This document shows, piece by piece, positions 20,179 through 28,304 of a DNA stretch of 34,629 nucleotides (positions within the stretch are counted from its first letter, which is position 1; each line of letters begins with the position of its first letter). Location: NCBI GenBank assembly GCA_902761575.1, contig CACWKU010000042.1, positions 1-34,629 of the forward strand. Direction: 5' to 3'. The notes under the pieces were generated by a model that did no database searches, had not been told where the DNA came from, and saw only the letters and a program-made list of their open reading frames with translations. A program made the position numbers and the translations under genes. Origin of the DNA: an uncultured bacterium (GTDB taxonomy: Bacteria; Verrucomicrobiota; Kiritimatiellia; RFP12; UBA3636).

Positions 20179-20325
20179 CTACGCGACGGGGACGAGGACG
20201 ACCTCGGCCGAGGGGCGCTCGACAAACGGCACCGCGCAGCCGGAAGCGGCGAGCACGAGGGACGAGACGACGAGCGCGAGGACGAGCGCCGAGCAGATGC
20301 GAACGACGAGACGGATGGTTTTCAT
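20179..20325 (-). CDS. Small phage-operon lipoprotein
   Basis: Seen: 48 aa, MKTIRLVVRICSALVLALVV then a lipobox (LAASGC, Cys about 30) and a short Pro/Val-rich mature part of about 19 residues. Its start overlaps the stop of the 137-aa gene. Known: tiny outer-membrane lipoproteins at the end of phage late operons are often Rz1-type o-spanins, but no i-spanin partner or endolysin is visible here, so this is only a possibility. It is the last gene of the late operon, 5 nt from its terminator. Confidence 0.65.
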   Translation of the reverse strand: MKTIRLVVRICSALVLALVVSSLVLAASGCAVPFVERPSAEVVLVPVA

Positions 20326-20735
20326 GACTGGGTTTCCTTCGATGGAGTTTTCCACGCGCTCCATCCGAACGCTTGACAATAGTTGCCGAACCGCCTCACG
20401 CGGTTCATGAGCAGATACCTTCTCGGGTCCCACGCGCGGAACTCGACCTGGGCGACGCGGTAGCCGTTGCGCCTCCACCGCTTGTTGGAGGCGTTGAACG
20501 CCTCGCGGCTGCCGTCGGCCTCGTGCCACTCGATGTCGTGAATGAACGCCACAGGTTCGAGAAGCGGGTTGAGGTCGGTGAGGACCGCGCGGAGCCATCG
20601 CGGGAACGAGTCGGGGCCGAGCCCGTTGTAGATCTTGGCAAGCTCCTCGTCGGTGTACTTGTCGGCGATCCAGCGGTCGTCGAGTCCGTAGCGCTCGGCG
20701 GCGGCGCGGAGCTGCGCGATGTGTTTCGTGGTCAT
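20322..20735 (-). CDS. Phage protein with phospholipase A2-like HD motif
   Basis: Seen: 137 aa from ATG at 20735. A GTG at 20798 would add 21 residues but would read through a strong hairpin (20751-20778), so the shorter start is preferred although its ribosome site is poor. The segment NGLGPDSFPRWLRAVL, then PVAFIHDIEWHEADGSR and FNASNKRWRRNGY has the order seen in small PLA2-like folds: G-x-G-P-like loop, His-Asp catalytic pair, downstream Asp. Similar small proteins of unknown role occur in tailed phages. A lipase or envelope-penetration role is inference. Confidence 0.6.
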   Translation of the reverse strand: MTTKHIAQLRAAAERYGLDDRWIADKYTDEELAKIYNGLGPDSFPRWLRAVLTDLNPLLEPVAFIHDIEWHEADGSREAFNASNKRWRRNGYRVAQVEFRAWDPRRYLLMNRVRRFGNYCQAFGWSAWKTPSKETQS

Positions 20736-20750
20736 GCAAGTTTGGGAAGT

Positions 20751-20778
20751 ACCCCTTGCGGGCGTTGCCCGCAGGGGT
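20751..20778 (-). other. Intercistronic hairpin between fibre and HD-motif genes
   Basis: ACCCC-TT-GCGGGC pairs with GCCCGC-A-GGGGT around a GTT loop. It could slow or partly end transcription, or protect mRNA ends; no U-run follows. Confidence 0.6.
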
Positions 20779-20794
20779 GCAAGGTTGAGTTCGC

Positions 20795-21694
20795 TCACGC
20801 GAACTGGGATTTGAGGGATTGAATGAGATCAATGAGGAGCCGCGCCGTTGCCTCCAAGGAATCCGGCATGTCATCGGACACGCCGGCGAGCGCGGCGGCG
20901 AGGGCGGTGCGGATGCTCTTCACGTCGGCCTTGCGCGCGACGGCGTCCGGGAGGCGCTCGGCGGGAATGACGCCGTCTCCGGTGAGAAGCGTGTAGTCCC
21001 GGAACTGAAGCGAGCCCTCCGTTTCGTTCTCGCCGGCGCCGAGCTGCACGGCGTTCGTGGCGGTGGCCTTCGCGAACGACCCCACGGCGGTGGAGTAGCC
21101 GCCGGAGGCGGTGGTGCCGTTGTTGCCGACGGCGGTGGCGAAGGTCCCGATGGCCTTCGTGTTCGCGCCGAGGGCGGTGGTCTGGCCGCCGCCCTCCGCG
21201 CTCGCGCCGGAGCCGAGCGCGATGTTGCGCCCGTCCCTCCACGCCGCGAAGCCTCCGTCGGTGGCTCCGGTCTGCTCCGCCGTGACCTCGTGGGGGTTGT
21301 CGCGGGCGGCCGCATGGGTCTCGACCTGCGCCTTGAGCGCGTCGAACTCCTGGCGCGAGACGTCGCCCCCGCCGCCCCCGCCGCCGGTCTGCTCGGCGGT
21401 GACGCGGTGGGGGTTGTTGAAGTCGGCCTTGTGGTTCGCGAGCGAAAGCTCGACCGCCTTGAGGTCGGCGTCCTTGGCGTAGGCGGCGAGGCGCTCGACG
21501 AGGTCCGACTCCTTCACGAAGCCAGAGGCCGCGCCGGCCTGCTCGGCCGTGACTTCGTGGGGGTTCGCCTTGTCCGCCTCGTGTTCTTGGAGCGCGGTCC
21601 GAAGCTCCGCGATCTGCCGGCGCGCGACGGCGTCGGTGCCGTCGCCCCCGCCGCCACCGCCGGAGCCGCCGTTGAGAGAGTAGGTGAGTTGCAT
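20795..21694 (-). CDS. Phage tail fibre-like protein with NPHxVTAEQ and YadA-head-like repeats
   Basis: Seen: 299 aa. The N-terminal half has three copies of an ANPHEVTAEQ(A/T)G motif joined by Gly-rich linkers, common in phage tail fibres. The centre has head-type repeats (ALGSGASAEGGGQTTALGAN; GTFATAVGNNGTTASGGYST) of the S/T-A-V-G kind found in YadA heads, and the C-terminal VQLGAGENETEGSLQFRDYT is shared with the 378-aa protein. Known: such repeats form trimeric beta-prisms; the protein probably forms part of the receptor-binding fibre. A C-terminal helical segment may trimerise it. ATG at 21694. Confidence 0.75.
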   Translation of the reverse strand: MQLTYSLNGGSGGGGGGDGTDAVARRQIAELRTALQEHEADKANPHEVTAEQAGAASGFVKESDLVERLAAYAKDADLKAVELSLANHKADFNNPHRVTAEQTGGGGGGGDVSRQEFDALKAQVETHAAARDNPHEVTAEQTGATDGGFAAWRDGRNIALGSGASAEGGGQTTALGANTKAIGTFATAVGNNGTTASGGYSTAVGSFAKATATNAVQLGAGENETEGSLQFRDYTLLTGDGVIPAERLPDAVARKADVKSIRTALAAALAGVSDDMPDSLEATARLLIDLIQSLKSQFA

Positions 21695-21696
21695 TT

Positions 21697-21939
21697 CTAG
21701 AGGTCCCTTGTCTGGTTGATGGGGATGTAGTCGAGCGAGACGGCGTCGTTCCAGTCGCCCCAGGCCCAGGTCTGCTCCCACTCGCCGCCCTTGTCCTCGA
21801 GACGGTGGATGGCGGTGGGGGACTTGTCCTGGAAGCAGGCGTAGACGAACACGCCGTCGGTCTTCACGCGGAAGGGCTCGAGCGCCTTCTTCCGGTAGAA
21901 CTCGCTCGTGGCGGGGAAACCGTAGCAGTCGGTCTGCAT
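21697..21939 (-). CDS. Small protein between two fibre genes
   Basis: Seen: 80 aa: CYGFPATSEFYRKKALEPFR, VFVYACFQDKSP, WEQTWAWGDWNDAVSLDYIP. Aromatic-rich, no signal. It sits 2 nt before the 299-aa fibre gene and 2 nt after the 630-aa gene, so it is part of the fibre cluster. It could be a fibre adaptor or chaperone; there is no direct sequence evidence for either. Confidence 0.6.
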   Translation of the reverse strand: MQTDCYGFPATSEFYRKKALEPFRVKTDGVFVYACFQDKSPTAIHRLEDKGGEWEQTWAWGDWNDAVSLDYIPINQTRDL

Positions 21940-21941
21940 GG

Positions 21942-23834
21942 CTAGAGCCCCCGCTCCGCGAGCTTCTCCTCGACGATGCGCTCGATGTGAAGAAGAAGAT
22001 TGGTCTCGCCGATGTAGAAGCCCTCGATCCCGCCGACGGGCTTCACGTTGTAGGTGCCGTTGCCGTGGGAGCGGTAGACCCCGATCTCCCCGGAGCCGGA
22101 GTAGCCCTGCCAGACATAGGCGTAGTCGTGGTTGTTCGTCGTGGCCGTGCCGGAGCCCGACCCGGAGGTCGAGGTGCTGTGCCCGCCCGCCCAGGAGCCG
22201 ATGCCGCTCGCGGTCGAGCGGTAGCCGACGGCGAGCGAACCCGAGCCAGACGCGACCGTCGAGACACCCTGCGCGTGGGAGTGCGCTCCGCTTGCGATGG
22301 TGGCGCGGCCCTCCGCGTGGGAACCTTCGCCGCTCGCGGTCGTGTTGGACCCCTCGGTGTGTGCGACCTTTCCGCTCGCCGTGGTGTTGGAACCCTCGGC
22401 GTGGGACGATTCCCCGGACGAGTGGGTTTCCTCGCCTTCGGCGTGGGAGTGGTTCCCGGACGAGGTGGCCTTGTTGCCTTCGGCATGGGACGTGTCGCCC
22501 GTTGCCTTGGAGTAGAGACCCTGCGCGGCGGCGGCCATGCCCAGCGCCAGCGTGTTCTGGCCCTGCGCGTGGGAGTAGGTGCCGCTTGCGACGGTCCCGG
22601 TTCCCTCGGCGTGGGAATAGTCGCCACTCGCCTCGGTCCGGTCGCCCTGGGCGTGGGAGTGCCGGCCGGGAGCCGACACGTGCCAGCCGCAGAGAAAGCT
22701 GTAGGGCCCCACGATTCCGTCGCCGAGGATGCCGAGGTAGAGCGCCGAATAGAGTCCGGTGTTGTCCGGCATCCAGAAGACGCAATGCGCGTAGCGGTTC
22801 GTGACGTGGTCGTAGAGGTTCGTGTTCGAGACCGCGATGGTCCAGAGCATGTTCGTCCGCCAGAACTCGAATCGCTCGACCATGTTGGTCTGCCAGAGGG
22901 CCATTCGCTCGTAGGCGTTCGTGCTCCAGAACGCGAAGTGCTGCCAGAGGTTCGTGCCGCCGATCCAGAAGCCGGCGAGGCCACCGACGGGATTCACGTT
23001 GAACGAGCCGGGGCCGTGCCCGCGGAAGAAGAACTTCTCGTTGTTTCCGTCCTGCAGAATGCCGTGTCCGCCGCCCGCCCATTCCGGACGCGGCCAGGGG
23101 GAGCCCGGCTTCTTGTCGCCGTTCCACACGAACGAGTGGTCGGCGTCCGCCCAGGAGTAGGCGCCGAGCGCGACGGACGCGTCGTTGGAGGCGCAGACCA
23201 TGATGCCCTGCGCGAACGACGCCGTGCCGTCGGCCATCCCGTAGAGGCCGCCGCCGTGCGCGCCCTTGCCGGTCGCCGAGGAGTACCATCCCTCGGCGTG
23301 GCCGCCGGTGGATTCAGCCTCGGAGCCGTAGCCCTCGGCGTGCGCACCGTAGCCGCCTGCGCGTGTCTCGTAGCCCTCGGCGTGCGCGCCGGCGCTGTAG
23401 TCGGTCGGGTTGTAGGTCTCGGTGCCGTGGCCCTCGGCGTGCGAGTCGTCCTGGCGGGCCTTCGTGTTCTGGCCCTCGGCGTGGGCGCGGCCGCCGGAGG
23501 CGGTCGTTCCCCAGCCCTCGGCGTGGGCTTGCGGGCCGGTCGCGGAGACGCGGCCGCCCGAGCCGAAGGAGGCGTTGCCCGTGACCTCGTTCTCGCGGGT
23601 GCGTCCGAGGTTCACCGTGCCGTCCACCTCGAACGGGTCCGGGAGGCCCGCGATGACCTCGCCGGCGACTTCCTCGATGTGTGCGTTGATCGCCTCGATC
23701 TTGTTCGTGGTCGGAACGAGCGTCGCGCCGGTCATGTCCGCGAACCGGATGTAGTCCGCGGCGAAGGCGTAGGGCGCGATGCCGACGGCGGCGCCCAGGA
23801 GGAACGGGAGGATGTGTTTGAGAAACGTCTTCAT
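21942..23834 (-). CDS. SHAEG-repeat appendage/fibre protein with signal peptide
   Basis: Seen: 630 aa. It opens with a clear Sec signal peptide (MKTFLKHILPFLLGAAVGIA, cleavage near AFAA-D). Then come two blocks of about 13-residue repeats of the form SHAEGxxTxASGxx (roughly residues 100-220 and 380-570, about 17 copies), separated by a Trp/Asn-rich region with FWxTNxxxR motifs (LWQHFAFWSTN; RFEFWRTN). Near each block lies a shared NVxPVGGxxGFxIGxTNL module. The last 20 residues look coiled-coil (LLLHIERIVEEKLAERGL). Known: SHAEG/head repeats build trimeric beta-rolls in phage fibres and YadA-like adhesins. The signal peptide is unusual for a virion protein. Confidence 0.78.
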   Translation of the reverse strand: MKTFLKHILPFLLGAAVGIAPYAFAADYIRFADMTGATLVPTTNKIEAINAHIEEVAGEVIAGLPDPFEVDGTVNLGRTRENEVTGNASFGSGGRVSATGPQAHAEGWGTTASGGRAHAEGQNTKARQDDSHAEGHGTETYNPTDYSAGAHAEGYETRAGGYGAHAEGYGSEAESTGGHAEGWYSSATGKGAHGGGLYGMADGTASFAQGIMVCASNDASVALGAYSWADADHSFVWNGDKKPGSPWPRPEWAGGGHGILQDGNNEKFFFRGHGPGSFNVNPVGGLAGFWIGGTNLWQHFAFWSTNAYERMALWQTNMVERFEFWRTNMLWTIAVSNTNLYDHVTNRYAHCVFWMPDNTGLYSALYLGILGDGIVGPYSFLCGWHVSAPGRHSHAQGDRTEASGDYSHAEGTGTVASGTYSHAQGQNTLALGMAAAAQGLYSKATGDTSHAEGNKATSSGNHSHAEGEETHSSGESSHAEGSNTTASGKVAHTEGSNTTASGEGSHAEGRATIASGAHSHAQGVSTVASGSGSLAVGYRSTASGIGSWAGGHSTSTSGSGSGTATTNNHDYAYVWQGYSGSGEIGVYRSHGNGTYNVKPVGGIEGFYIGETNLLLHIERIVEEKLAERGL

Positions 23835-23839
23835 GTGGC

Positions 23840-24976
23840 TTACTGGTTCTTGAGTGCTTTCACGATGGCGGAGACGGCGGCGCAGACCTGTGCGAAGCTC
23901 GTGCGGTCGGCGTCGGCGATGGCTTCGGGATCGAGGCCGGAGATGGCGGCGTAGCCCGTCAGGCGCTCGGCGGGGATCTTCCCGTCGGCGTCGAGGAGCT
24001 GGAAGTCGCGGAACTGCAGCGTGCCGGCGTGTTCGTTCACGCCCGTGCCGAGCTGGACGCAGCTGTCGGCGTTGGCCTTGGCCCAGGAGCCGAAGGCGGC
24101 CGAGTAGGTGCCGGTCGCCTCGGTCTCGTAGTTGCCGACGGCCGTGGCGAAGTTTCCGAAAGCCTTGGTCGTCGGGCCGACCGCAGTCAGGCTTCCGGAG
24201 CCGCGGACGGTCGCGTTCTGGCCGAGGGCGAGGCCGAGCCCGCCCGAGCAGTCCGCGACGGCGTTGCCGCCCGCGGCCAGCATGTCGGAATTCCGCCACT
24301 CGGCGAAGCCTCCGTCGCCGCCGCCCCCGCCGAGGAGCGGGATCGCCTCCGACCAGTCGCGGCCGGCGGCGGCGTTGCGGACGCGGAACCACCTCGCGCT
24401 CGCCGGCGGCGAGCCGGAGTCCGGCACGTCGTACCAGGTCGTCTTGTCGTCGGAAAGCTGCACCGAGAGCGCCGCGGAGAAGAGCGCCCGGATCTGCGCG
24501 GCCTGGAAGGACACGTCCTCCACGGGCACGGGCTCCGCGCTCTCGGCCGTGTGCCGGCGGTTGCGGATGACGATCTCGAACTGCACGAGGAAGCCGGGCG
24601 CGGTGCCGCCCGCCTCGTAGCCGGCCAGCTCGCAGCCGAACACGGCGCTCTCCCGGACGCCGAGCGCGTCCTTGAGCTCGACCGTGTCCGTCTGCCGGAG
24701 CGGGATGCGGACCTCGTTGCCGGACACCTCGATTCCTTCGCTCACGTGGATCTGCGGCGCGGTCGCCGTGTCCCAGTCGTGCGCGATGGCGAAGTCCCAC
24801 GTCGCGTAGGCGTCGAGGCCGGCAAGCGCGGTGCCGTTCTCCGCGAGGAGCCTGACGATCAGGTCGGCGTGCATCCCGCGCGTGATGGCCGGCGGCGTCG
24901 CGATCTGTTGGTTGCGCGCGGTCACGAGGACGCCCTTGACGCTCCCGGCGCGGATGTACATTTCGATGCTTTGCAT
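23840..24976 (-). CDS. Phage tail appendage protein sharing a C-terminal module with the 299-aa fibre
   Basis: Seen: 378 aa. Residues 1-200 are a beta-rich domain of the kind found N-terminal in tail-tip proteins (IEMYIRAGSVKGVLVTARNQ; DLIVRLLAENGTALAGLDAY), ending WFRVRNAAAGRDWSEAIPLLG. After a Gly linker, head-type repeats (GLGLALGQNATVRGSGSLTA; NFATAVGNYETEATGTYSAA) lead to CVQLGTGVNEHAGTLQFRDF, the same module as in the 299-aa protein (VQLGAGENETEGSLQFRDYT). Probably the virion-proximal adaptor of the fibre. TAA stop 5 nt before the next ATG. Confidence 0.7.
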   Translation of the reverse strand: MQSIEMYIRAGSVKGVLVTARNQQIATPPAITRGMHADLIVRLLAENGTALAGLDAYATWDFAIAHDWDTATAPQIHVSEGIEVSGNEVRIPLRQTDTVELKDALGVRESAVFGCELAGYEAGGTAPGFLVQFEIVIRNRRHTAESAEPVPVEDVSFQAAQIRALFSAALSVQLSDDKTTWYDVPDSGSPPASARWFRVRNAAAGRDWSEAIPLLGGGGGDGGFAEWRNSDMLAAGGNAVADCSGGLGLALGQNATVRGSGSLTAVGPTTKAFGNFATAVGNYETEATGTYSAAFGSWAKANADSCVQLGTGVNEHAGTLQFRDFQLLDADGKIPAERLTGYAAISGLDPEAIADADRTSFAQVCAAVSAIVKALKNQ

Positions 24977-24979
24977 GGT

Positions 24980-26383
24980 TCAGGTGTCTTGGTGCTGGTA
25001 GGATTGGTTGAAGTCGAGGATCGGGATGACGCGCAGGAAGGCCTGGCGATAGACGGTCCTCCACTGGTCGCGGGGGTGGATGCGGACGGGATCGGGGTCG
25101 AACTGCCCCAGGTCCCAGACGTCGGGTTTCGGAATCGTTTCGATCTTCGGGATCGGCTCGGCCTGGCCGTGCGCCTCGACGATGCCGCCCTCGACGGTTT
25201 CGCCGAGCGTCCATTCGCCGAAGCCGTCGAAATCCCAGATGCGGCATTCGCTCGACTGGTGGATCGTGTAGTTGTACCAGCCCTCCCAGTCGTCCTCCTC
25301 CTCGGTCGTGTAGGAGCGGGTTCCATCATCCGACCACTTCGTCGTGGTGTAGACGCAATGGCCGTTGCGCTCCACCTTCGCGGAGTACTCGGTCACCTCT
25401 CCCCACCATTGTTCGCCACGGAAGTCCTGGTCGTAGGTCTGGAGCCATTCGTTTCCGTGCTTGTCATAATGTTCTGTCTTGTAATGGCAGACCCCGGCGA
25501 TGAAGTCGATGGGGTCATCGTCGGGCGGATCGGGAATGAGCGTTTCGATGAGGTCCCGCTCGACGTTCCTGGTCGGGAATGCCCCGTTGTAGCTGTGGTA
25601 GTAGGCCGGCACCAGGAGGAGCTTCCCGGAGAGGCCGGACCCGTTCCGGACGACCATCCCCGAGTAGGCCTCCGCGTCGACCTCCTCCCATTCGTAGACC
25701 CAGGTGTCGTAGCGCCACTGCTTGTCGCGGTAGTAGTAGACGTCCTCGGCGGCCCATTGGGCCGCGTGGTCGAAGCTGACCATCCAGGTGCCGGACACGC
25801 GGGCGACGCGCCGGCCGGAAAGCTCCTCGTGTTCGGGCCTGGCGAGGTAGTTCCCGACGGGCTCGCCGGTCTCCTCGTGCCCCCACGTGTCCGAATCGCG
25901 GACGCTGCGGCTTCCCCTCGCGGTGGACTTGCGCGTGTAATAGGACTGGGGCGCGACGTTCACGTAGCGGAAGCGCTTGAGCCACCAGGCGCAGTTCTCG
26001 AGGAAGGTCCGGTAGTCCGCGAGGCGCGCGGAGTCGCCCTCCGGCGTTGCCGGCGCGGGCAGGACGGCGAGCGAGTGTTCGCCCTTCATGAGGTCGGCGC
26101 CCGCATAGGCGATGGGGAAGTTCGACCAGCTCTTCTGCGCATAGCGCTCGTCTTCCAGCCGGACGAACTTCGGGGCGAGCGCCATCATGGCTTTTCGGAA
26201 CTGGATCAGCCGGTCGAGGTCGGGCGTCGCGTCCGCGCCCCAGTATTCCGCATCGTGGTAGACGGCGTGGCCGGTTCCGGCGCACGCGGCCGCGCAGCGT
26301 TCCGCGTAGGCGCGCTTGAGCGCGTCGAAGGTCGCGGCGTCCGTGATGGTCGCCTGCGAGAAATCGGGCCAGCCTACCGCCAT
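24980..26383 (-). CDS. Unrecognised 467-aa aromatic-rich tail protein
   Basis: Seen: 467 aa from ATG at 26383, overlapping the 287-aa gene by 10 nt. Very rich in Trp, Tyr, Asp and Glu (YYYRDKQWRYDTWVYEWEEV; GNEWLQTYDQDFRGEQWWGE; TTEEEDDWEGWYNYTIHQSS), no signal, no membrane helix. It lies between the tape measure/tip genes and the fibre genes, so a tip or baseplate attachment role is inferred. Family not recognised. Confidence 0.65.
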   Translation of the reverse strand: MAVGWPDFSQATITDAATFDALKRAYAERCAAACAGTGHAVYHDAEYWGADATPDLDRLIQFRKAMMALAPKFVRLEDERYAQKSWSNFPIAYAGADLMKGEHSLAVLPAPATPEGDSARLADYRTFLENCAWWLKRFRYVNVAPQSYYTRKSTARGSRSVRDSDTWGHEETGEPVGNYLARPEHEELSGRRVARVSGTWMVSFDHAAQWAAEDVYYYRDKQWRYDTWVYEWEEVDAEAYSGMVVRNGSGLSGKLLLVPAYYHSYNGAFPTRNVERDLIETLIPDPPDDDPIDFIAGVCHYKTEHYDKHGNEWLQTYDQDFRGEQWWGEVTEYSAKVERNGHCVYTTTKWSDDGTRSYTTEEEDDWEGWYNYTIHQSSECRIWDFDGFGEWTLGETVEGGIVEAHGQAEPIPKIETIPKPDVWDLGQFDPDPVRIHPRDQWRTVYRQAFLRVIPILDFNQSYQHQDT

Positions 26384-27237
26384 AGCGTCACCTCCGCCAC
26401 ATACGTCCGGTCGGTCCCTTCGGTCGCGACGAAACGGTCGAACGACAGCTCGACGGGATCGGCGTCCCGGTCCGGAACGTCCTCGTCCGCCTCCGCGTCG
26501 TGCTTCCAGGGGTCGAGCCTCATGCCGCTTTCGCGGTCGGGGCCGGCGGCGCTCTGCCACCACTTGCCGACGCCCTTGACGCCGAGGACCCAGAGGTCGT
26601 CGTCCTCGACGTATCGGATGGTGCGGCCGTCGGTGCAGGAAAGGGAGAGACGGTCCTGGGCGAGCGTCCAGTACTTGCGCTTGTTGTCGCGGTACTGCTG
26701 CGAGCCGAGGATGCGCCTCGCGCAGATCGCCTCGGCGCCGTCCTTGGCGACGTAGGTTCCCCACGGCACGCGGCTCGATCCGGCCTTCTCCCACTCCCAC
26801 CGCGGCCACCACCACTTGAGGACGGGGGGCTCCTCGGCTTCGCCCTCGTTCAGGAACGTCCCCTTGGGCTCGCAGACGATTTCGGGATAGTCGGGGTTGG
26901 GCTTCCCGGCCTTCCACCATCCGTCGCCGATCCATGTCTCGCCGTCGACGTCCTTCACCGCGTAGGGTTCCGCCAGGCCGGAGGGATGGTAGATCCATCC
27001 GTCCGTGACGCTGTTGAAGACCGACCCGTAGTAGCCCCAGACGGGCTCTCCGTTGTAGAGGTAGGGCTGCATCAGGAGCTCCTGGTCGCCGATCTTGACG
27101 ACGGGCGTCGCGTGGTCCGTGTCGACGACGACCCAGTTGTAGAGCGATCCGTCGTAGAAGCAGCGGAGCCTCTCCCTTTCGTCGAAGAGGAATCCCCGCT
27201 GCTGGTTGATGCGCGCAGGCGCGATCTTGAAAGGCAT
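26374..27237 (-). CDS. Unrecognised 287-aa tryptophan-rich tail protein
   Basis: Seen: 287 aa: MPFKIAPARINQQRGFLFDE, then VWGYYGSVFNSVTDGWIYHP and WWWPRWEWEKAGSSRVPWGT. As Trp-rich as its neighbour, which suggests a shared surface or carbohydrate-facing role. ATG at 27237, 2 nt after the stop of the 252-aa gene. No family recognised. Confidence 0.65.
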   Translation of the reverse strand: MPFKIAPARINQQRGFLFDERERLRCFYDGSLYNWVVVDTDHATPVVKIGDQELLMQPYLYNGEPVWGYYGSVFNSVTDGWIYHPSGLAEPYAVKDVDGETWIGDGWWKAGKPNPDYPEIVCEPKGTFLNEGEAEEPPVLKWWWPRWEWEKAGSSRVPWGTYVAKDGAEAICARRILGSQQYRDNKRKYWTLAQDRLSLSCTDGRTIRYVEDDDLWVLGVKGVGKWWQSAAGPDRESGMRLDPWKHDAEADEDVPDRDADPVELSFDRFVATEGTDRTYVAEVTLWR

Positions 27238-27239
27238 GT

Positions 27240-27998
27240 CTAGTCTCCTTCTCCGGAGTCGCCCTCGACGTCGTGGTCGGCCGTCCCGACGTCGACGAGG
27301 TGTGCGAGGACGATGGATCCGGTGTCGAGCGACGCGAGCATGGACGCCTCGGGGAGCATGAGCGTACCGCGTCCGGTCCGGGCGGCGAGGATACCGTTGG
27401 CGTAGAGGCCGACCGTATAGACGCCGGCGTCGAAACTCTCGACCACCGCCGGGCAGACGGACGGATCGCCAGCGGCCTCGGAGCCCGCGCCGACGTGGAG
27501 GATGCACCATTGCAGGCCGGTCTTGTCGGGCTTCCACAGGATGCGCGCGGTGCCGGCGGCGCAGGATTGCAGCGCGCCGGCGGCGTTGTCCTCGACGGGC
27601 TCGGCGAAGTCGTGTTCCTTGTCGGCGACGTCGACCTGGGCGGGGGTCACGCCGAAGAGCATCCCCCGGCCGATCTTGCCGGCGGGGAGCGGCTCCATCA
27701 GAACGACCCAGGGGCCGTCGCCCTCGTAGACGCCTCCGAAGAGGACGGGGGGCTCGTTCTGGAAGGCCAGCTCGTTCTTCTCCGCCGTCACGCCGATCCC
27801 GAAGGAGATGCCGAGCGCCGCAAAGCGGTCGAGGTCCTCGTCGGTCGTGTTCTTCACGCGGACGATGCCGACGTCCAGCCCGTCCGGGATGCCGGCGCCC
27901 GAGCGCCTCGTCCTCTTGGCGAGGGCGGCTGCGTCGAGGACGTCGTTCCAGACGGCGGCGGAGATGGCGATTGGGTCGCCGGGTCGTACCTTGTTCAT
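27240..27998 (-). CDS. Phage tail-associated hypothetical protein (252 aa)
   Basis: Seen: 252 aa: MNKVRPGDPIAISAAVWNDV and VRVKNTTDEDLDRFAALGIS, PWVVLMEPLPAGKIGRGMLF, then ILWKPDKTGLQWCILHVG. The pattern (PGDPI-AAVWN, NTTDEDL-RFAALGI, EPLPAGKIGRG) looks like proteins that recur beside tail genes in phages of environmental bacteria, but I cannot name a family. C-terminus acidic. ATG at 27998; a plus-strand gene starts 55 nt further right. Confidence 0.65.
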   Translation of the reverse strand: MNKVRPGDPIAISAAVWNDVLDAAALAKRTRRSGAGIPDGLDVGIVRVKNTTDEDLDRFAALGISFGIGVTAEKNELAFQNEPPVLFGGVYEGDGPWVVLMEPLPAGKIGRGMLFGVTPAQVDVADKEHDFAEPVEDNAAGALQSCAAGTARILWKPDKTGLQWCILHVGAGSEAAGDPSVCPAVVESFDAGVYTVGLYANGILAARTGRGTLMLPEASMLASLDTGSIVLAHLVDVGTADHDVEGDSGEGD

Positions 27999-28040
27999 GA
28001 TTTTTTGCGAAGAGGGGGTGAAATCGCCCGGGCTGCCGGG

Positions 28041-28046
28041 TAGACT
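28041..28046 (+). promoter_or_regulatory. -10 box of plus-strand moron 1
   Basis: TAGACT, 6 nt before the ATG at 28053; GTGAAA 17 bp upstream is a weak -35. Same leaderless layout as the chromosomal genes. Confidence 0.5.
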
Positions 28047-28052
28047 GATGGC

Positions 28053-28304
28053 ATGAAGAACGACACCGCGCAAACCAGGCCCCGTTGCATTTTCACGGAG
28101 GCGGAGCAGGAGGACATCCTCACCGCCGTCCAGCACTACGTGAACGCCGCCGCGGAGGACAACCCCGACAAGGCGGAGGTGGACAGGCGCCTCACGAGCC
28201 TCTACGAGATCATCCAGCGCTACAAGCGCCGGCACACCGTCCCCGTCATCCGGAACCGGGTCACGCCGGAGGACGTCGCCAGGATTCTCGGCGTCACCCT
28301 TTGA
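28053..28304 (+). CDS. Plus-strand 83-aa protein inside the tail operon (moron-like)
   Basis: Seen: 83 aa, opposite in strand to all neighbouring tail genes: FTEAEQEDILTAVQHYVNAA, EVDRRLTSLYEIIQRYKRRH, RNRVTPEDVARILGVTL. Helical and charged; the last segment could be a helix-turn-helix half. It overlaps the 3' end of the 273-aa tail gene by 11 nt. Own promoter-like box and no Shine-Dalgarno. Inferred moron: an autonomously expressed gene inserted in a late operon. Function unknown. Confidence 0.6.
   Translation: MKNDTAQTRPRCIFTEAEQEDILTAVQHYVNAAAEDNPDKAEVDRRLTSLYEIIQRYKRRHTVPVIRNRVTPEDVARILGVTL

Noticed and set aside
20735-20798. GTG start at 20798 for the HD-motif phage protein
   Set aside because: The added 21 residues look non-coding and the mRNA there forms a strong hairpin at 20751-20778; kept only as an alternative.
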